8,561 nt of DNA from Bacillota bacterium (GCA_023451415.1 JAEXZK010000026.1:1-8561), one strand, 5' to 3'. Shown: positions 1 through 5,190, counted from the stretch's first letter. Made by a program: numbers and translations. The notes: generated by a model not told the origin, from the letters alone.

Positions 1-37
1 GGTTTTGGGAGGGCGGAGGCGCGGGCTGCCAAAGCAT

Positions 38-68
38 CCGGGACGGCCGGGCTGACGCCCGGTTCCGG
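38..68. other. GC-rich bulged hairpin upstream of fhs
   Basis: Two nested inverted repeats form one stem. The inner arms are CCGGGC (47-52) and GCCCGG (57-62) around the loop TGAC. The outer arms are 38-43 and 63-68, with one G-U pair and a 3-nt bulge at 44-46. No T-run follows on the plus strand, so it does not look like an ordinary intrinsic terminator. It may be the end of an upstream transcript or a leader structure. The rest of 1-196 shows no supportable gene. A small CCCGG/CCGGG hairpin at 146-162 precedes the fhs ribosome binding site, and I found no convincing promoter. Confidence 0.4.
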
Positions 69-196
69 GGATAATGCATCTATCCGCCGTTTTGCCCCCC
101 AAAAGCACTGCCCTTTGTATATCAGTGGTATCTTATTGCAGTATACCCGGCATCTGCCCGGGAGCATATCATTACACATTATTTCAGGAGGCCGCC

Positions 197-1864
197 ATGC
201 TTACCGACATCCAGATCGCCCAACAAGCCACCCCAAAACCCATTGCCGAGATTGCCCATGCCCTGGGCATCCCCCAGGAGGACCTGGAGCCCTACGGCCG
301 CTACAAGGCCAAGGTCACCGAGGACCTCATCAGCCGTCTGGCCTCCCGCCCCGACGGCAAGCTGATCCTGGTGACCGCCATCAACCCCACTCCCATGGGG
401 GAGGGCAAGACCACCACCACCGTGGGCCTGGGGGAAGCCATGCCCCTCATCGGCAAAAAGGCCATTATCGCCCTGCGCGAGCCCTCTCTGGGCCCCGTTT
501 TCGGCATCAAGGGAGGGGCCGCCGGCGGCGGCTACGCCCAGGTGCTGCCCATGGAGGACATCAACCTCCACTTCACCGGCGACATGCACGCCATCACCGC
601 CGCCAACAACCTTCTCTGCGCCATTATTGACAACCACCTCCAGCAGGGCAACGCCCTGGGGATCGACCCCCGCCGCATCCTCTTCAAGCGGTGCATGGAC
701 ATGAACGACCGCGCCCTGCGCGGCGTGGTAGTGGGCCTTGGCGGCCGGATGAACGGCGTCCCCCGGGAGGACGGCTTCAACATCACCGTGGCCAGCGAGG
801 TCATGGCCATCCTCTGCCTGGCCCGGGACCTGGACGACCTCAAACGCCGCCTGGGTGACATCCTGGTGGCCTGGTCCTACGACAACCAGCCGGTCTATGC
901 CCGGCAGCTGGGCGTGGCGGGCTCCATGGCCGCCCTCCTCAAGGACGCCCTCAAGCCCAACCTGGTCCAGACCCTGGAGAACACCCCCTGCCTGATGCAC
1001 GGCGGGCCCTTTGCCAACATCGCCCACGGCTGCAACTCCGTCCGCGCCACCCGCCTTGCCCTGAAGCTGGCCGACTACACCATCACCGAGGCCGGCTTCG
1101 GCTCCGACCTGGGCGCCGAAAAGTTCCTGGACATCAAGTGCCGGGCGGCGGGCCTCGCCCCCAGCGCCATCGTCCTGGTGGCCACCGTCCGCGCCCTCAA
1201 GTACAACGGCGGCGTGGCCAAGGCCGACGTGGCCGTCCCCAATGTGGATGCCCTGAAGAAAGGCCTCTGCAACCTGGGGGCCCACATCGACAACATGCAG
1301 AAATACGGCGTCCCCGTGGTGGTGGCCATCAACCACTTTGCCGCCGACAGTCAGGAGGAGCTGGACGCCATCGCCGGCTATTGTGCCGCCAGGGGGGCGG
1401 ATTTCGCCCTCTCCGACGTCTTTCTCCACGGGGGCCGGGGCGGCGTGGAGCTGGCCGAAAAGGTTGTGGCCGCCTGCGAAAAGCCCTCGGACTTCCACCC
1501 CATCTACACGGACGGCATGACCATCCGGGAGAAGATTGAGGCCGTTGCCAAAAACATCTATGGCGCCGCCGCCGTCAACTACACCACCGCCGCCGAAAAG
1601 GCCATGAAAGAGGTGGTCTCCCTGGGGGGCGACAAGCTCCCGGTCTGCATTGCCAAAACCCAGTATTCCCTCTCCGACGACCCCGCCCTCCTGGGGCGGC
1701 CCCAGGGCTTCACCATCACCGTGCGGGATCTGCGCATCTCCAACGGCGCCGGCTTTGTTGTGGCCCTCACCGGCGACATCATGACCATGCCCGGCCTGCC
1801 CAAGGCCCCGGCCGCCTGCGCCATCGACGTGGACAACGCCGGGCGCATCTCCGGCCTTTTCTGA
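197..1864 (+). CDS. fhs: Formate--tetrahydrofolate ligase
   Basis: This 555-residue protein makes 10-formyltetrahydrofolate from formate, THF and ATP. It is a cytosolic step of one-carbon metabolism that feeds purine synthesis and, in acetogens, the methyl branch of the Wood-Ljungdahl pathway. The P-loop [11 protein letters not shown] sits at residues 65-75. The family signature [11 protein letters not shown] is at about 103-113 and the second signature [12 protein letters not shown] at 328-339. Length matches the usual 550-560 residues. The frame is open further upstream, to an ATG at 74, but that extension is not family-like. The ATG at 197 has AGGAGG at 186-191 with a 5-nt spacer and gives the typical N-terminus. 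The gene lies 12 nt before tsaE and is probably the first of an operon. No THF riboswitch consensus is visible in the leader. No folD or fchA lies in the window. Identification is firm; any acetogenic role is not shown. Confidence 0.98.
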   Translation: MLTDIQIAQQATPKPIAEIAHALGIPQEDLEPYGRYKAKVTEDLISRLASRPDGKLILVTAINPTPMGEGKTTTTVGLGEAMPLIGKKAIIALREPSLGPVFGIKGGAAGGGYAQVLPMEDINLHFTGDMHAITAANNLLCAIIDNHLQQGNALGIDPRRILFKRCMDMNDRALRGVVVGLGGRMNGVPREDGFNITVASEVMAILCLARDLDDLKRRLGDILVAWSYDNQPVYARQLGVAGSMAALLKDALKPNLVQTLENTPCLMHGGPFANIAHGCNSVRATRLALKLADYTITEAGFGSDLGAEKFLDIKCRAAGLAPSAIVLVATVRALKYNGGVAKADVAVPNVDALKKGLCNLGAHIDNMQKYGVPVVVAINHFAADSQEELDAIAGYCAARGADFALSDVFLHGGRGGVELAEKVVAACEKPSDFHPIYTDGMTIREKIEAVAKNIYGAAAVNYTTAAEKAMKEVVSLGGDKLPVCIAKTQYSLSDDPALLGRPQGFTITVRDLRISNGAGFVVALTGDIMTMPGLPKAPAACAIDVDNAGRISGLF

Positions 1865-1876
1865 GGGGACGCGCCT

Positions 1877-2332
1877 ATGGCTATGATCATCCGCACCGCC
1901 TCCCCGGAGGAGACCCGGCTGGCGGGAGAACGCCTGGCCGCCCTCCTTCGTCCCGGGGATCTCATCGCCTACACCGGGGGGCTGGGCGCCGGCAAAACCA
2001 CCTTCACCGCGGGGCTGGCCCGGGGGCTGGGCCTCCGGGATGCCTGGGTCAGCAGCCCCACCTTCGCCCTGGTCCACCAATACGGCGGCGGTCCGGGGGA
2101 GCCCACCCTCTGCCATTTTGATATGTACCGCATCGAGACCATGGACGACCTCTATTCCACCGGCTTTTTTGACTATCTGGATTCCGGGGCTGTCCTGGCG
2201 GTGGAGTGGAGCGAAAACATTGAAGGGGCCCTGCCGGAGCCCCACATCACCGTGGACATCGCCGTCACCGGCGAGGATGCCCGGACCATCACCATCACAG
2301 GAGATGAACGCTTTGAAGCTGTTGGCCCTTGA
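1877..2332 (+). CDS. tsaE: tRNA threonylcarbamoyladenosine biosynthesis ATPase TsaE
   Basis: TsaE is the small P-loop ATPase that works with TsaB and TsaD to attach threonylcarbamoyl to A37 of tRNAs reading ANN codons. The 151-residue protein has the Walker A motif GGLGAGKTT at residues 34-42. It also has the family blocks SPTFALVHQY (60-69), HFDMYRI (80-86) and VEWSENI (109-115), all in the expected order and at normal length. The ATG at 1877 has a GAGGGG stretch about 7 nt upstream. A second in-frame ATG at 1883 would remove only two residues. It starts 12 nt after fhs and its 3' end overlaps the start of tsaB, a coupling often seen for this pair. Substrate tRNAs include ANN readers such as initiator or elongator Met tRNA in some species, and a tRNA-Met gene lies downstream, but I read no special link into that. 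Confidence 0.97.
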   Translation: MAMIIRTASPEETRLAGERLAALLRPGDLIAYTGGLGAGKTTFTAGLARGLGLRDAWVSSPTFALVHQYGGGPGEPTLCHFDMYRIETMDDLYSTGFFDYLDSGAVLAVEWSENIEGALPEPHITVDIAVTGEDARTITITGDERFEAVGP

Positions 2333-3026
2333 ATGTTCCGCCACCGCCGCCTCGGCCGCCCTCTGCCAGGAGGACAAGGTCATTGGGGAGTACTTCCTCA
2401 GCACCGGCCAGACCCACAGCCAGACCCTTCTGCCCATGGCGGAGGGCCTGCTGGCGGCCTCAGGGGAGACCCTGGCCGGCCTGGACTGTCTGGCTGTCTC
2501 CACCGGCCCCGGGTCCTTCACCGGCCTACGCATCGGCATCGCCGCCGTCAAGGGGATGGCCCTGGGTGCGGACAAGCCCTGCGTGGGGGTCTCCACCCTG
2601 GAGGCCCTGGCCTGGAACCTGCGGGGCTTCCAGGGGGTGGCCGCTGCCGTCATGGACGCCCGCTGCGGCCAGGTCTATTCCGCCCTTTTCCGCCTGGACG
2701 GGGGAGCGGTCTCCCGGCTCACCCCCGACGCCGCCATCACCATCGCCCAGCTGGGCGAAATGCTGCAAAACCAGGAAAATCCTGTTTTTCTGGTTGGCGA
2801 CGGGGCTGTGTTGTGCTATAATACTCTATTGGAAAAGCTGCCCGGCCTCCGGCTGGCCCCGGCACATCTCCGCCTCCAGCGGGCATCCTCGGTGGGCGCC
2901 CTGGCTCTGGAGATCTACCAGGCCGGAGGGGCTGTGGACTGCGGCCGGCTTATGCCTTCCTATCTCCGTCTGCCCCAGGCGGAGCGGGAGCTGAAGAAGA
3001 AACAACAGGAGGATTGCAAACCATGA
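2304..3026 (+). CDS. tsaB: tRNA threonylcarbamoyladenosine biosynthesis protein TsaB
   Basis: TsaB is an inactive ASKHA-fold paralogue of TsaD that scaffolds the TsaB-TsaD-TsaE complex for t6A37 synthesis. From ATG 2304 the protein has 240 residues. Family marks are LALECS near the N-terminus, THSQTLLP (37-44), TGPGSFTGLRIG (67-78, the hallmark block) and DARCGQVYSALF (118-129). Length is normal. The start is uncertain: AGGAG at 2299-2303 directly abuts ATG 2304. A TTG at 2313 has a 9-nt spacer and would give the typical MKLLALECS beginning. The gene overlaps tsaE by 29 nt (20 nt with the TTG) and ends in an ATGA overlap with rpiB. The usual neighbours rimI and tsaD are not here. An AT-rich patch at about 2771-2830 contains a likely internal promoter. 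Confidence 0.95.
   Translation: MNALKLLALECSATAASAALCQEDKVIGEYFLSTGQTHSQTLLPMAEGLLAASGETLAGLDCLAVSTGPGSFTGLRIGIAAVKGMALGADKPCVGVSTLEALAWNLRGFQGVAAAVMDARCGQVYSALFRLDGGAVSRLTPDAAITIAQLGEMLQNQENPVFLVGDGAVLCYNTLLEKLPGLRLAPAHLRLQRASSVGALALEIYQAGGAVDCGRLMPSYLRLPQAERELKKKQQEDCKP
2771..2793. other. Hairpin inside tsaB, just upstream of internal promoter
   Basis: The arms CCAGGAAAA (2771-2779) and TTTTTCTGG (2785-2793) pair over 9 bp with one G-U pair around a 5-nt loop. The repeat ends exactly where the proposed -35 element (2794) begins. It is unusually AT-rich for this gene. It could be an operator or RNA structure, or a coincidence within coding sequence. Confidence 0.3.
2794..2822 (+). promoter_or_regulatory. 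Putative internal sigma-A promoter in tsaB for rpiB-upp
   Basis: A TTGGCG -35 element (2794-2799) is followed by a 17-nt spacer and a perfect TATAAT (2817-2822). TGC immediately before the TATAAT gives an extended -10. It lies in the most AT-rich part of an otherwise GC-rich gene, about 200 nt before rpiB. It would let rpiB and upp be transcribed without fhs-tsaE-tsaB. The coding constraint of this stretch (VGDGAVLCYNTL) could explain part of the pattern. Confidence 0.45.
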
Positions 3027-3475
3027 CCATTGCCCTTTCCTGCGACCATGCCGCCTTCCAGCTGAAGGAGGCCGTCAAGGCCCATCTGGAGGAGCGGGGA
3101 ATTGCCTGCAAGGATTTCGGCATCTATGCAGCCGATGAAAAGCGGGATTACCCTTACGCCTCCCTTTACGCCTGCCAGGCTGTCCAGAGCGGCGAGTGCC
3201 GCTTTGCCATCGTCATGTGCGGCACCGGCATCGGCGTATCCATCGCCGCCAACAAGCTCCCCGGCATCCGCGCGGCCTGCTGCGGCGACTATTTCAGCGC
3301 CAAATACACCCGGATGCACAACGATGCCAATGTCCTCTGCATGGGGCAGCGGGTCATCGGAGAGGGGCTGGCCCTGGAGCTGGTGGACGTCTTTTTGGAC
3401 ACCGGGTTTGAGGGCGGACGCCATGCCCGGCGGGTGGAACAGATCTCCCTGCTGGAAAAGGGCGAACTGAAATAA
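3023..3475 (+). CDS. rpiB: Ribose-5-phosphate isomerase B
   Basis: This 150-residue enzyme of the RpiB/LacA/LacB family interconverts ribulose-5-phosphate and ribose-5-phosphate in the non-oxidative pentose phosphate pathway. Residues line up with the E. coli enzyme numbering: Asp8-His9 in SCDHAAF, catalytic Cys66 and Thr68 in [13 protein letters not shown], His99 in MHNDANVL, and Arg133 and Arg137 in GGRHARRV. These fit RpiB better than a sugar-specific LacAB subunit, and no lac or allose genes are nearby. The ATG at 3023 has AGGAGG at 3007-3012 with a 10-nt spacer. The TTG at 3014 is only 1 nt from the ribosome binding site and is rejected as the start. The ATG shares an ATGA with the tsaB stop, so translation is probably coupled. 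Its product feeds PRPP, which is used by the next gene, upp. Confidence 0.96.
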   Translation: MTIALSCDHAAFQLKEAVKAHLEERGIACKDFGIYAADEKRDYPYASLYACQAVQSGECRFAIVMCGTGIGVSIAANKLPGIRAACCGDYFSAKYTRMHNDANVLCMGQRVIGEGLALELVDVFLDTGFEGGRHARRVEQISLLEKGELK

Positions 3476-3554
3476 TCCGGCAGCGCCGGCATTGCTCAGA
3501 AGGATGCCGTCCCATTCAGCCGGGGCGGGAAGTCAAATAACAGGAGGAACCACT

Positions 3555-4187
3555 ATGGCAAACGAACCCTTTATCATGGATCATCCCCTTATCCAGCACA
3601 AGCTGACCCTGCTCCGGGACGAGAGCACAGGCTCCAAGGACTTCCGGGAGCTGGTCTCCGAAATTGCCACTCTGATGTGCTATGAAGCCACCCGGGACCT
3701 CCCCCTGGAGGACGTGAACATCGTCACTCCCATGGGTCCGGCCACCACCAAGGTCCTGGCCGGGCGGAAGCTGGCCTTTGTCCCCATCCTGCGGGCGGGC
3801 CTGGGCATGGTGGACGGCGTCCTCAACCTGGTGCCCGCCGCCAAGGTGGGCCACATCGGCATGTACCGGGACCATGAGACCTGCCTGCCCGTTGAATACT
3901 ACTGCAAGCTCCCCGCCGATATCACCGAGCGGGATGTCGTTGTTCTGGACCCCATGCTGGCCACCGGCGGCAGCGCCATCGACGCCATCGGCCAGCTGAA
4001 GGGCCGCGGGGTGCAGCACATCAAATTTATGTGCATCATCGCCGCGCCCGAGGGGCTCAAGGCCCTGCGGGAGGCCCATCCCGACGTTCAGATCTACTGT
4101 GCGGCCCTGGATGATCACCTCAATGAGCAGAAATACATTGTCCCCGGGCTGGGCGACGCGGGCGACCGCATCTTCGGCACCAAATAA
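3555..4187 (+). CDS. upp: Uracil phosphoribosyltransferase
   Basis: This 210-residue enzyme converts uracil and PRPP to UMP in pyrimidine salvage. The PRPP-binding loop is at 131-140 ([10 protein letters not shown], preceded by VVV). The C-terminal uracil-binding block [11 protein letters not shown] is at 194-204, followed by the typical IFGTK end. RAGLGM (80-85) is the conserved PRPP-associated loop. Length is standard. The ATG at 3555 has AGGAGG at 3542-3547 and a 7-nt spacer; the upstream in-frame extension to 3492 lacks family similarity and a ribosome binding site. A 79-nt gap separates it from rpiB. That gap holds only a small CCGGC/GCCGG hairpin (3477-3489) without a T-run, so read-through from rpiB is likely. 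I see no pyrR-type attenuator or uracil permease gene. Confidence 0.97.
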   Translation: MANEPFIMDHPLIQHKLTLLRDESTGSKDFRELVSEIATLMCYEATRDLPLEDVNIVTPMGPATTKVLAGRKLAFVPILRAGLGMVDGVLNLVPAAKVGHIGMYRDHETCLPVEYYCKLPADITERDVVVLDPMLATGGSAIDAIGQLKGRGVQHIKFMCIIAAPEGLKALREAHPDVQIYCAALDDHLNEQKYIVPGLGDAGDRIFGTK

Positions 4188-4220
4188 GGAAAAGAACCGA
4201 TAAATTTTTACTTTTTCCTT
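4186..4220. terminator. Weak AT-rich hairpin after upp
   Basis: AAGGAAAA (4186-4193), starting in the upp stop codon, can pair with TTTTCCTT (4213-4220) around a long AT-rich loop. The stem is weak, and the T-rich stretch is inside the 3' arm rather than after it. Its last two bases overlap the -35 of the tRNA promoter. It may end upp transcription inefficiently; no better terminator separates upp from the tRNAs. Confidence 0.35.
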
Positions 4221-4247
4221 GACAACCTTTCTTCCATACAGTATAAT
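4219..4247 (+). promoter_or_regulatory. Consensus sigma-A promoter of the tRNA unit
   Basis: TTGACA (4219-4224), a 17-nt spacer and TATAAT (4242-4247) are a perfect match to the housekeeping consensus. The start of transcription is expected at about 4253-4255, some 25 nt before tRNA-Met. A promoter this strong fits stable RNA genes. Confidence 0.88.
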
Positions 4248-4250
4248 GAT

Positions 4251-4274
4251 TATCGCCTGCTAAAACAGGCGGTA
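4251..4274 (+). other. Leader hairpin before tRNA-Met
   Basis: TATCGCCTG (4251-4259) pairs with CAGGCGGTA (4266-4274) over 9 bp, one of them U-G, around CTAAAA. It begins near the predicted transcription start and ends 3 nt before the mature tRNA. It would be removed by RNase P. Its 3' arm holds most of a copy of the tRNA acceptor strand (see the repeat at 4268-4286). Confidence 0.55.
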
Positions 4275-4286
4275 TATGGCGGTATA
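4268..4286 (+). repeat. Duplicated tRNA-Met 5' acceptor strand
   Basis: GGCGGTATA occurs at 4268-4276 and again at 4278-4286, separated by one T. The second copy is the true 5' end of tRNA-Met (acceptor strand GGCGGTA plus positions 8-9). The first copy lies in the precursor leader and could in principle compete for the 3' acceptor strand unless held in the leader hairpin. Confidence 0.8.
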
Positions 4287-4354
4287 GCTCAGTTGGCTAG
4301 AGCATTCGGTTCATACCCGGAGTGTCGGCGGTTCGAGTCCACCTACCGCTACCA
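4278..4354 (+). tRNA. tRNA-Met (CAT), elongator type
   Basis: All arms can be drawn by eye. The acceptor is GGCGGTA/TACCGCT with a terminal G-U pair. The D-stem is GCTC/GAGC. The anticodon stem is 4305-4309/4317-4321 with loop TTCATAC, placing CAT at 4312-4314. The T-arm is at 4327-4343, followed by discriminator A and an encoded CCA. A paired acceptor end and resemblance to the Bacillus elongator methionine tRNA argue against initiator tRNA. A lysidine-modified Ile2 tRNA (also CAT) normally has a different acceptor sequence. Oddity: the middle T-stem pair is C4329-A4341, a mismatch. It shares the promoter at 4219-4247 with tRNA-Glu. Confidence 0.93.
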
Positions 4355-4355
4355 C

Positions 4356-4392
4356 GAAAAGGGGATAAAGGACAGCCCTTTATCTCCTTTTC
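4356..4392. terminator. Long hairpin between the two tRNA genes
   Basis: A 16-bp stem (4356-4371 with 4377-4392, including one G-U pair) closes a 5-nt loop, ACAGC. The arms start with GAAAA and end with TTTTC, so it looks like a terminator of the type whose T-run is part of the stem. It could reduce transcription of the second tRNA or act as a spacer processed by RNases. It ends 6 nt before tRNA-Glu. Confidence 0.55.
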
Positions 4393-4398
4393 TTATAA

Positions 4399-4473
4399 GG
4401 CCCGTTGGTCAAGAGGTTAAGACACCGCCCTTTCACGGCGGTATCGCGGGTTCGATTCCCGCACGGGTCACCA
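4399..4473 (+). tRNA. tRNA-Glu (TTC)
   Basis: The acceptor GGCCCGT/ACGGGTC (one G-U pair), anticodon stem CCGCC/GGCGG with loop CTTTCAC (anticodon TTC at 4432-4434), and T-arm GCGGG/CCCGC are complete, with encoded CCA at 4471-4473. The D-arm has the short GTC/GAC stem typical of bacterial glutamate tRNA. It decodes GAA and GAG. In bacteria that use the C5 pathway the same charged tRNA also supplies heme precursors. Confidence 0.96.
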
Positions 4474-4474
4474 G

Positions 4475-4520
4475 AACAAAGCACACCATCCGCTTGCCGG
4501 GTCGTGTGCTTTGTTTTTTT
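4475..4520 (+). terminator. Intrinsic terminator of the tRNA unit
   Basis: AACAAAGCACAC (4475-4486) pairs perfectly with GTGTGCTTTGTT (4504-4515) around a 17-nt loop. The 3' arm runs into seven T residues (4514-4520). It starts 2 nt after the tRNA-Glu CCA end. Confidence 0.9.
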
Positions 4521-4684
4521 GATGCCTAAGCGGGAATCCAACCCTTGGGACGAGGGCGTAAAGGCGGCAGTCCGGTGGGCTGCCGTTCGCCCGAGGGGCC
4601 TGGCCGGCCCCGGCCAAAAAGTAAAGCACGCACCTGGCCTTCGCTTGCCGCCAACCTTTTGCGGGTATGCCTGCGGCACAGCAT
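4521..4684. other. GC-rich structured noncoding stretch
   Basis: No gene with a ribosome binding site is visible on either strand. The open frames here are by-products of GC richness and of the antisense of tRNA-Glu. Structure includes a 9-bp hairpin with a 3-nt loop (4565-4585), a GGGGCC/GGCCCC hairpin (4595-4611) and a TGCCGC/GCGGCA pairing (4646-4651 with 4673-4678). The words AAAGCAC and CGCTTGCCG both recur here and in the terminator loop at 4475-4520. GCGGGAATCCAACCC at 4530-4544 is the reverse complement of the tRNA-Glu T-arm (4448-4462) with one mismatch. It may be a decayed or dispersed intergenic repeat; I cannot show this from one copy. Confidence 0.45.
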
Positions 4685-4713
4685 AAAGCACCGGTCTGTT
4701 GACCGGTGCTTTT
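4685..4713. terminator. Bidirectional terminator-like hairpin
   Basis: AAAGCACCGGT (4685-4695) and ACCGGTGCTTT (4702-4712) form a perfect 11-bp stem with a 6-nt loop. Short T-runs are present on both strands (TTTT on plus, TTT on minus). It lies 27 nt beyond the stop of the minus-strand small gene (4740-4901) and most likely ends that transcript. It could also catch read-through from the tRNA unit. Confidence 0.65.
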
Positions 4714-4739
4714 GGTTTCCAGCAACTTTTTTATGTATC

Positions 4740-4901
4740 TCAGCCCGCCCGTCTGGCGTCCTCTTCCTCGCAGCGCTCCAGATAGGTTTCTTCCGCGGCA
4801 GTCTGGAGCCGTTTGAGACGCAAGGACAGTTCCTCCAATGTCATGATGGTTTCCGTAATCCCCCGGAACAGCGTAACATACTCTTGCTTTAGGTCGTCCA
4901 T
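4740..4901 (-). CDS. Small hypothetical protein, 53 residues
   Basis: A short minus-strand gene begins at ATG 4901-4899 and stops at TGA 4742-4740. It has a strong ribosome binding site, AAGGAG at 4916-4911, with a 9-nt spacer. The protein starts MDDLKQEYVTLFRGI and continues TETIMTLEELSLRLKRLQ. It is highly charged, with regular hydrophobic spacing, so it should be one or two amphipathic helices and possibly a short coiled coil. It ends in an acidic-basic tail, EEEDARRAG. I see no signal peptide, membrane segment or metal-binding motif; a single Cys is at residue 44. The spacer upstream is AT-rich and a terminator-like hairpin follows. I do not recognise the family, although small acidic helical proteins of this look occur in Clostridia. 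Function unknown. Confidence 0.75.
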   Translation of the reverse strand: MDDLKQEYVTLFRGITETIMTLEELSLRLKRLQTAAEETYLERCEEEDARRAG

Positions 4902-4945
4902 AGTTTATTTCTCCTTACAATTTTTGACATTCCAACCCACCTTAT

Positions 4946-4968
4946 GTTGAAGTATATACTTTTTCAAC
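4946..4968. promoter_or_regulatory. Palindromic operator-like site
   Basis: AAGTATATACTT (4950-4961) is a perfect 12-bp palindrome. It is flanked by GTTG (4946-4949) and CAAC (4965-4968), which extend the dyad with a 3-nt offset. It lies 45 nt upstream of the minus-strand small gene, in the AT-rich region between it and the CAP gene. The TATACT within it could also be a -10 element, but I found no matching -35 on either strand. It may be a repressor site for either direction. Confidence 0.4.
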
Positions 4969-5025
4969 AACGAAATACGTCGAAAGGCGGAACCTACTGA
5001 TAATTTATTAACCTTTTCATTTTCT

Positions 5026-5059
5026 TTTCCGGTTTTATTTCCGGTTTTTTACTCCGGAG
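5026..5059. repeat. CCGG-centred spaced repeats next to promoter
   Basis: TTTCCGGTTTT occurs exactly twice (5026-5036 and 5038-5048). A third CCGG at 5054-5057 is the centre of the palindrome CTCCGGAG (5052-5059). The CCGG cores are 12 and 13 nt apart, close to one helical turn, and end 4 nt before the -35 element of the CAP promoter. This spacing suggests side-by-side binding of an activator or repressor, though no regulator is identified. Confidence 0.45.
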
Positions 5060-5062
5060 GAA

Positions 5063-5091
5063 TTGAGTTTTCTATTTCCGACTGCTATAAT
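5063..5091 (+). promoter_or_regulatory. Extended -10 promoter of the CAP-DUF2500-DUF805 genes
   Basis: TTGAGT (5063-5068), a 17-nt spacer and TATAAT (5086-5091) preceded by TGC (5083-5085) match a sigma-A promoter with an extended -10. Transcription should start near 5098, leaving a leader of about 90 nt before ATG 5191. Confidence 0.8.
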
Positions 5092-5099
5092 GAGCCTTA

Positions 5100-5134
5100 G
5101 CATTTAAGATTTTACCCCGGCTTGCGGTAAATGC
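5100..5134 (+). other. Inverted repeats in the CAP gene leader
   Basis: GCATTTA (5100-5106) is complementary to TAAATGC (5128-5134), and TTTACC (5111-5116) is complementary to GGTAAA (5126-5131). The two pairings use the same 3' bases and exclude each other. They sit at the predicted 5' end of the transcript. They could be an operator over the start site or alternative RNA folds; no known riboswitch is recognised. Confidence 0.35.
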
Positions 5135-5190
5135 GTCAATAATCCTGCTTCTTCATTCGTTATCTTGTCATGGAAGGAAGTGGATGCGCC

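Noticed and set aside
1..86. Possible minus-strand gene start (ATG near 76) or the tail of an upstream plus-strand gene ending at 55 or 74
   Set aside because: Too short, no clear ribosome binding site or recognisable protein sequence; the stretch is mainly a GC hairpin.
74..196. Upstream extension of fhs to an ATG at 74
   Set aside because: It has no ribosome binding site, the sequence is not family-like, and the ATG at 197 has AGGAGG at the right distance.
179..2653. 824-residue open frame on the minus strand opposite fhs, tsaE and tsaB
   Set aside because: It is antisense to three firmly identified genes. Its Gly/Ala/Asp/Val/His-rich composition is what results from reading GC-rich codons backward, and it has no recognisable domain.
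3477..3489. Hairpin CCGGC-AGC-GCCGG after rpiB as a terminator
   Set aside because: The stem is only 5 bp and no T-run follows.
4399..4544. tRNA-Glu as an attachment site of an integrated element
   Set aside because: The T-arm copy downstream is inverted, has a mismatch, and there is no integrase or phage gene nearby.
4380..4725. Open frames on both strands across tRNA-Glu and the following spacer
   Set aside because: They run through the tRNA gene and terminator. The minus-strand frame gives the familiar spurious CGNRTRD-type peptide from antisense tRNA, and none has a proper ribosome binding site.
4545..4892. 115-residue plus-strand frame covering the small minus-strand gene
   Set aside because: It crosses a strong terminator hairpin at 4685-4713, lacks a ribosome binding site and shows no family features; the opposite strand has the better-supported gene.
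4944..5000. 18-codon plus-strand frame starting in the palindrome region
   Set aside because: No ribosome binding site and no sign of coding bias.
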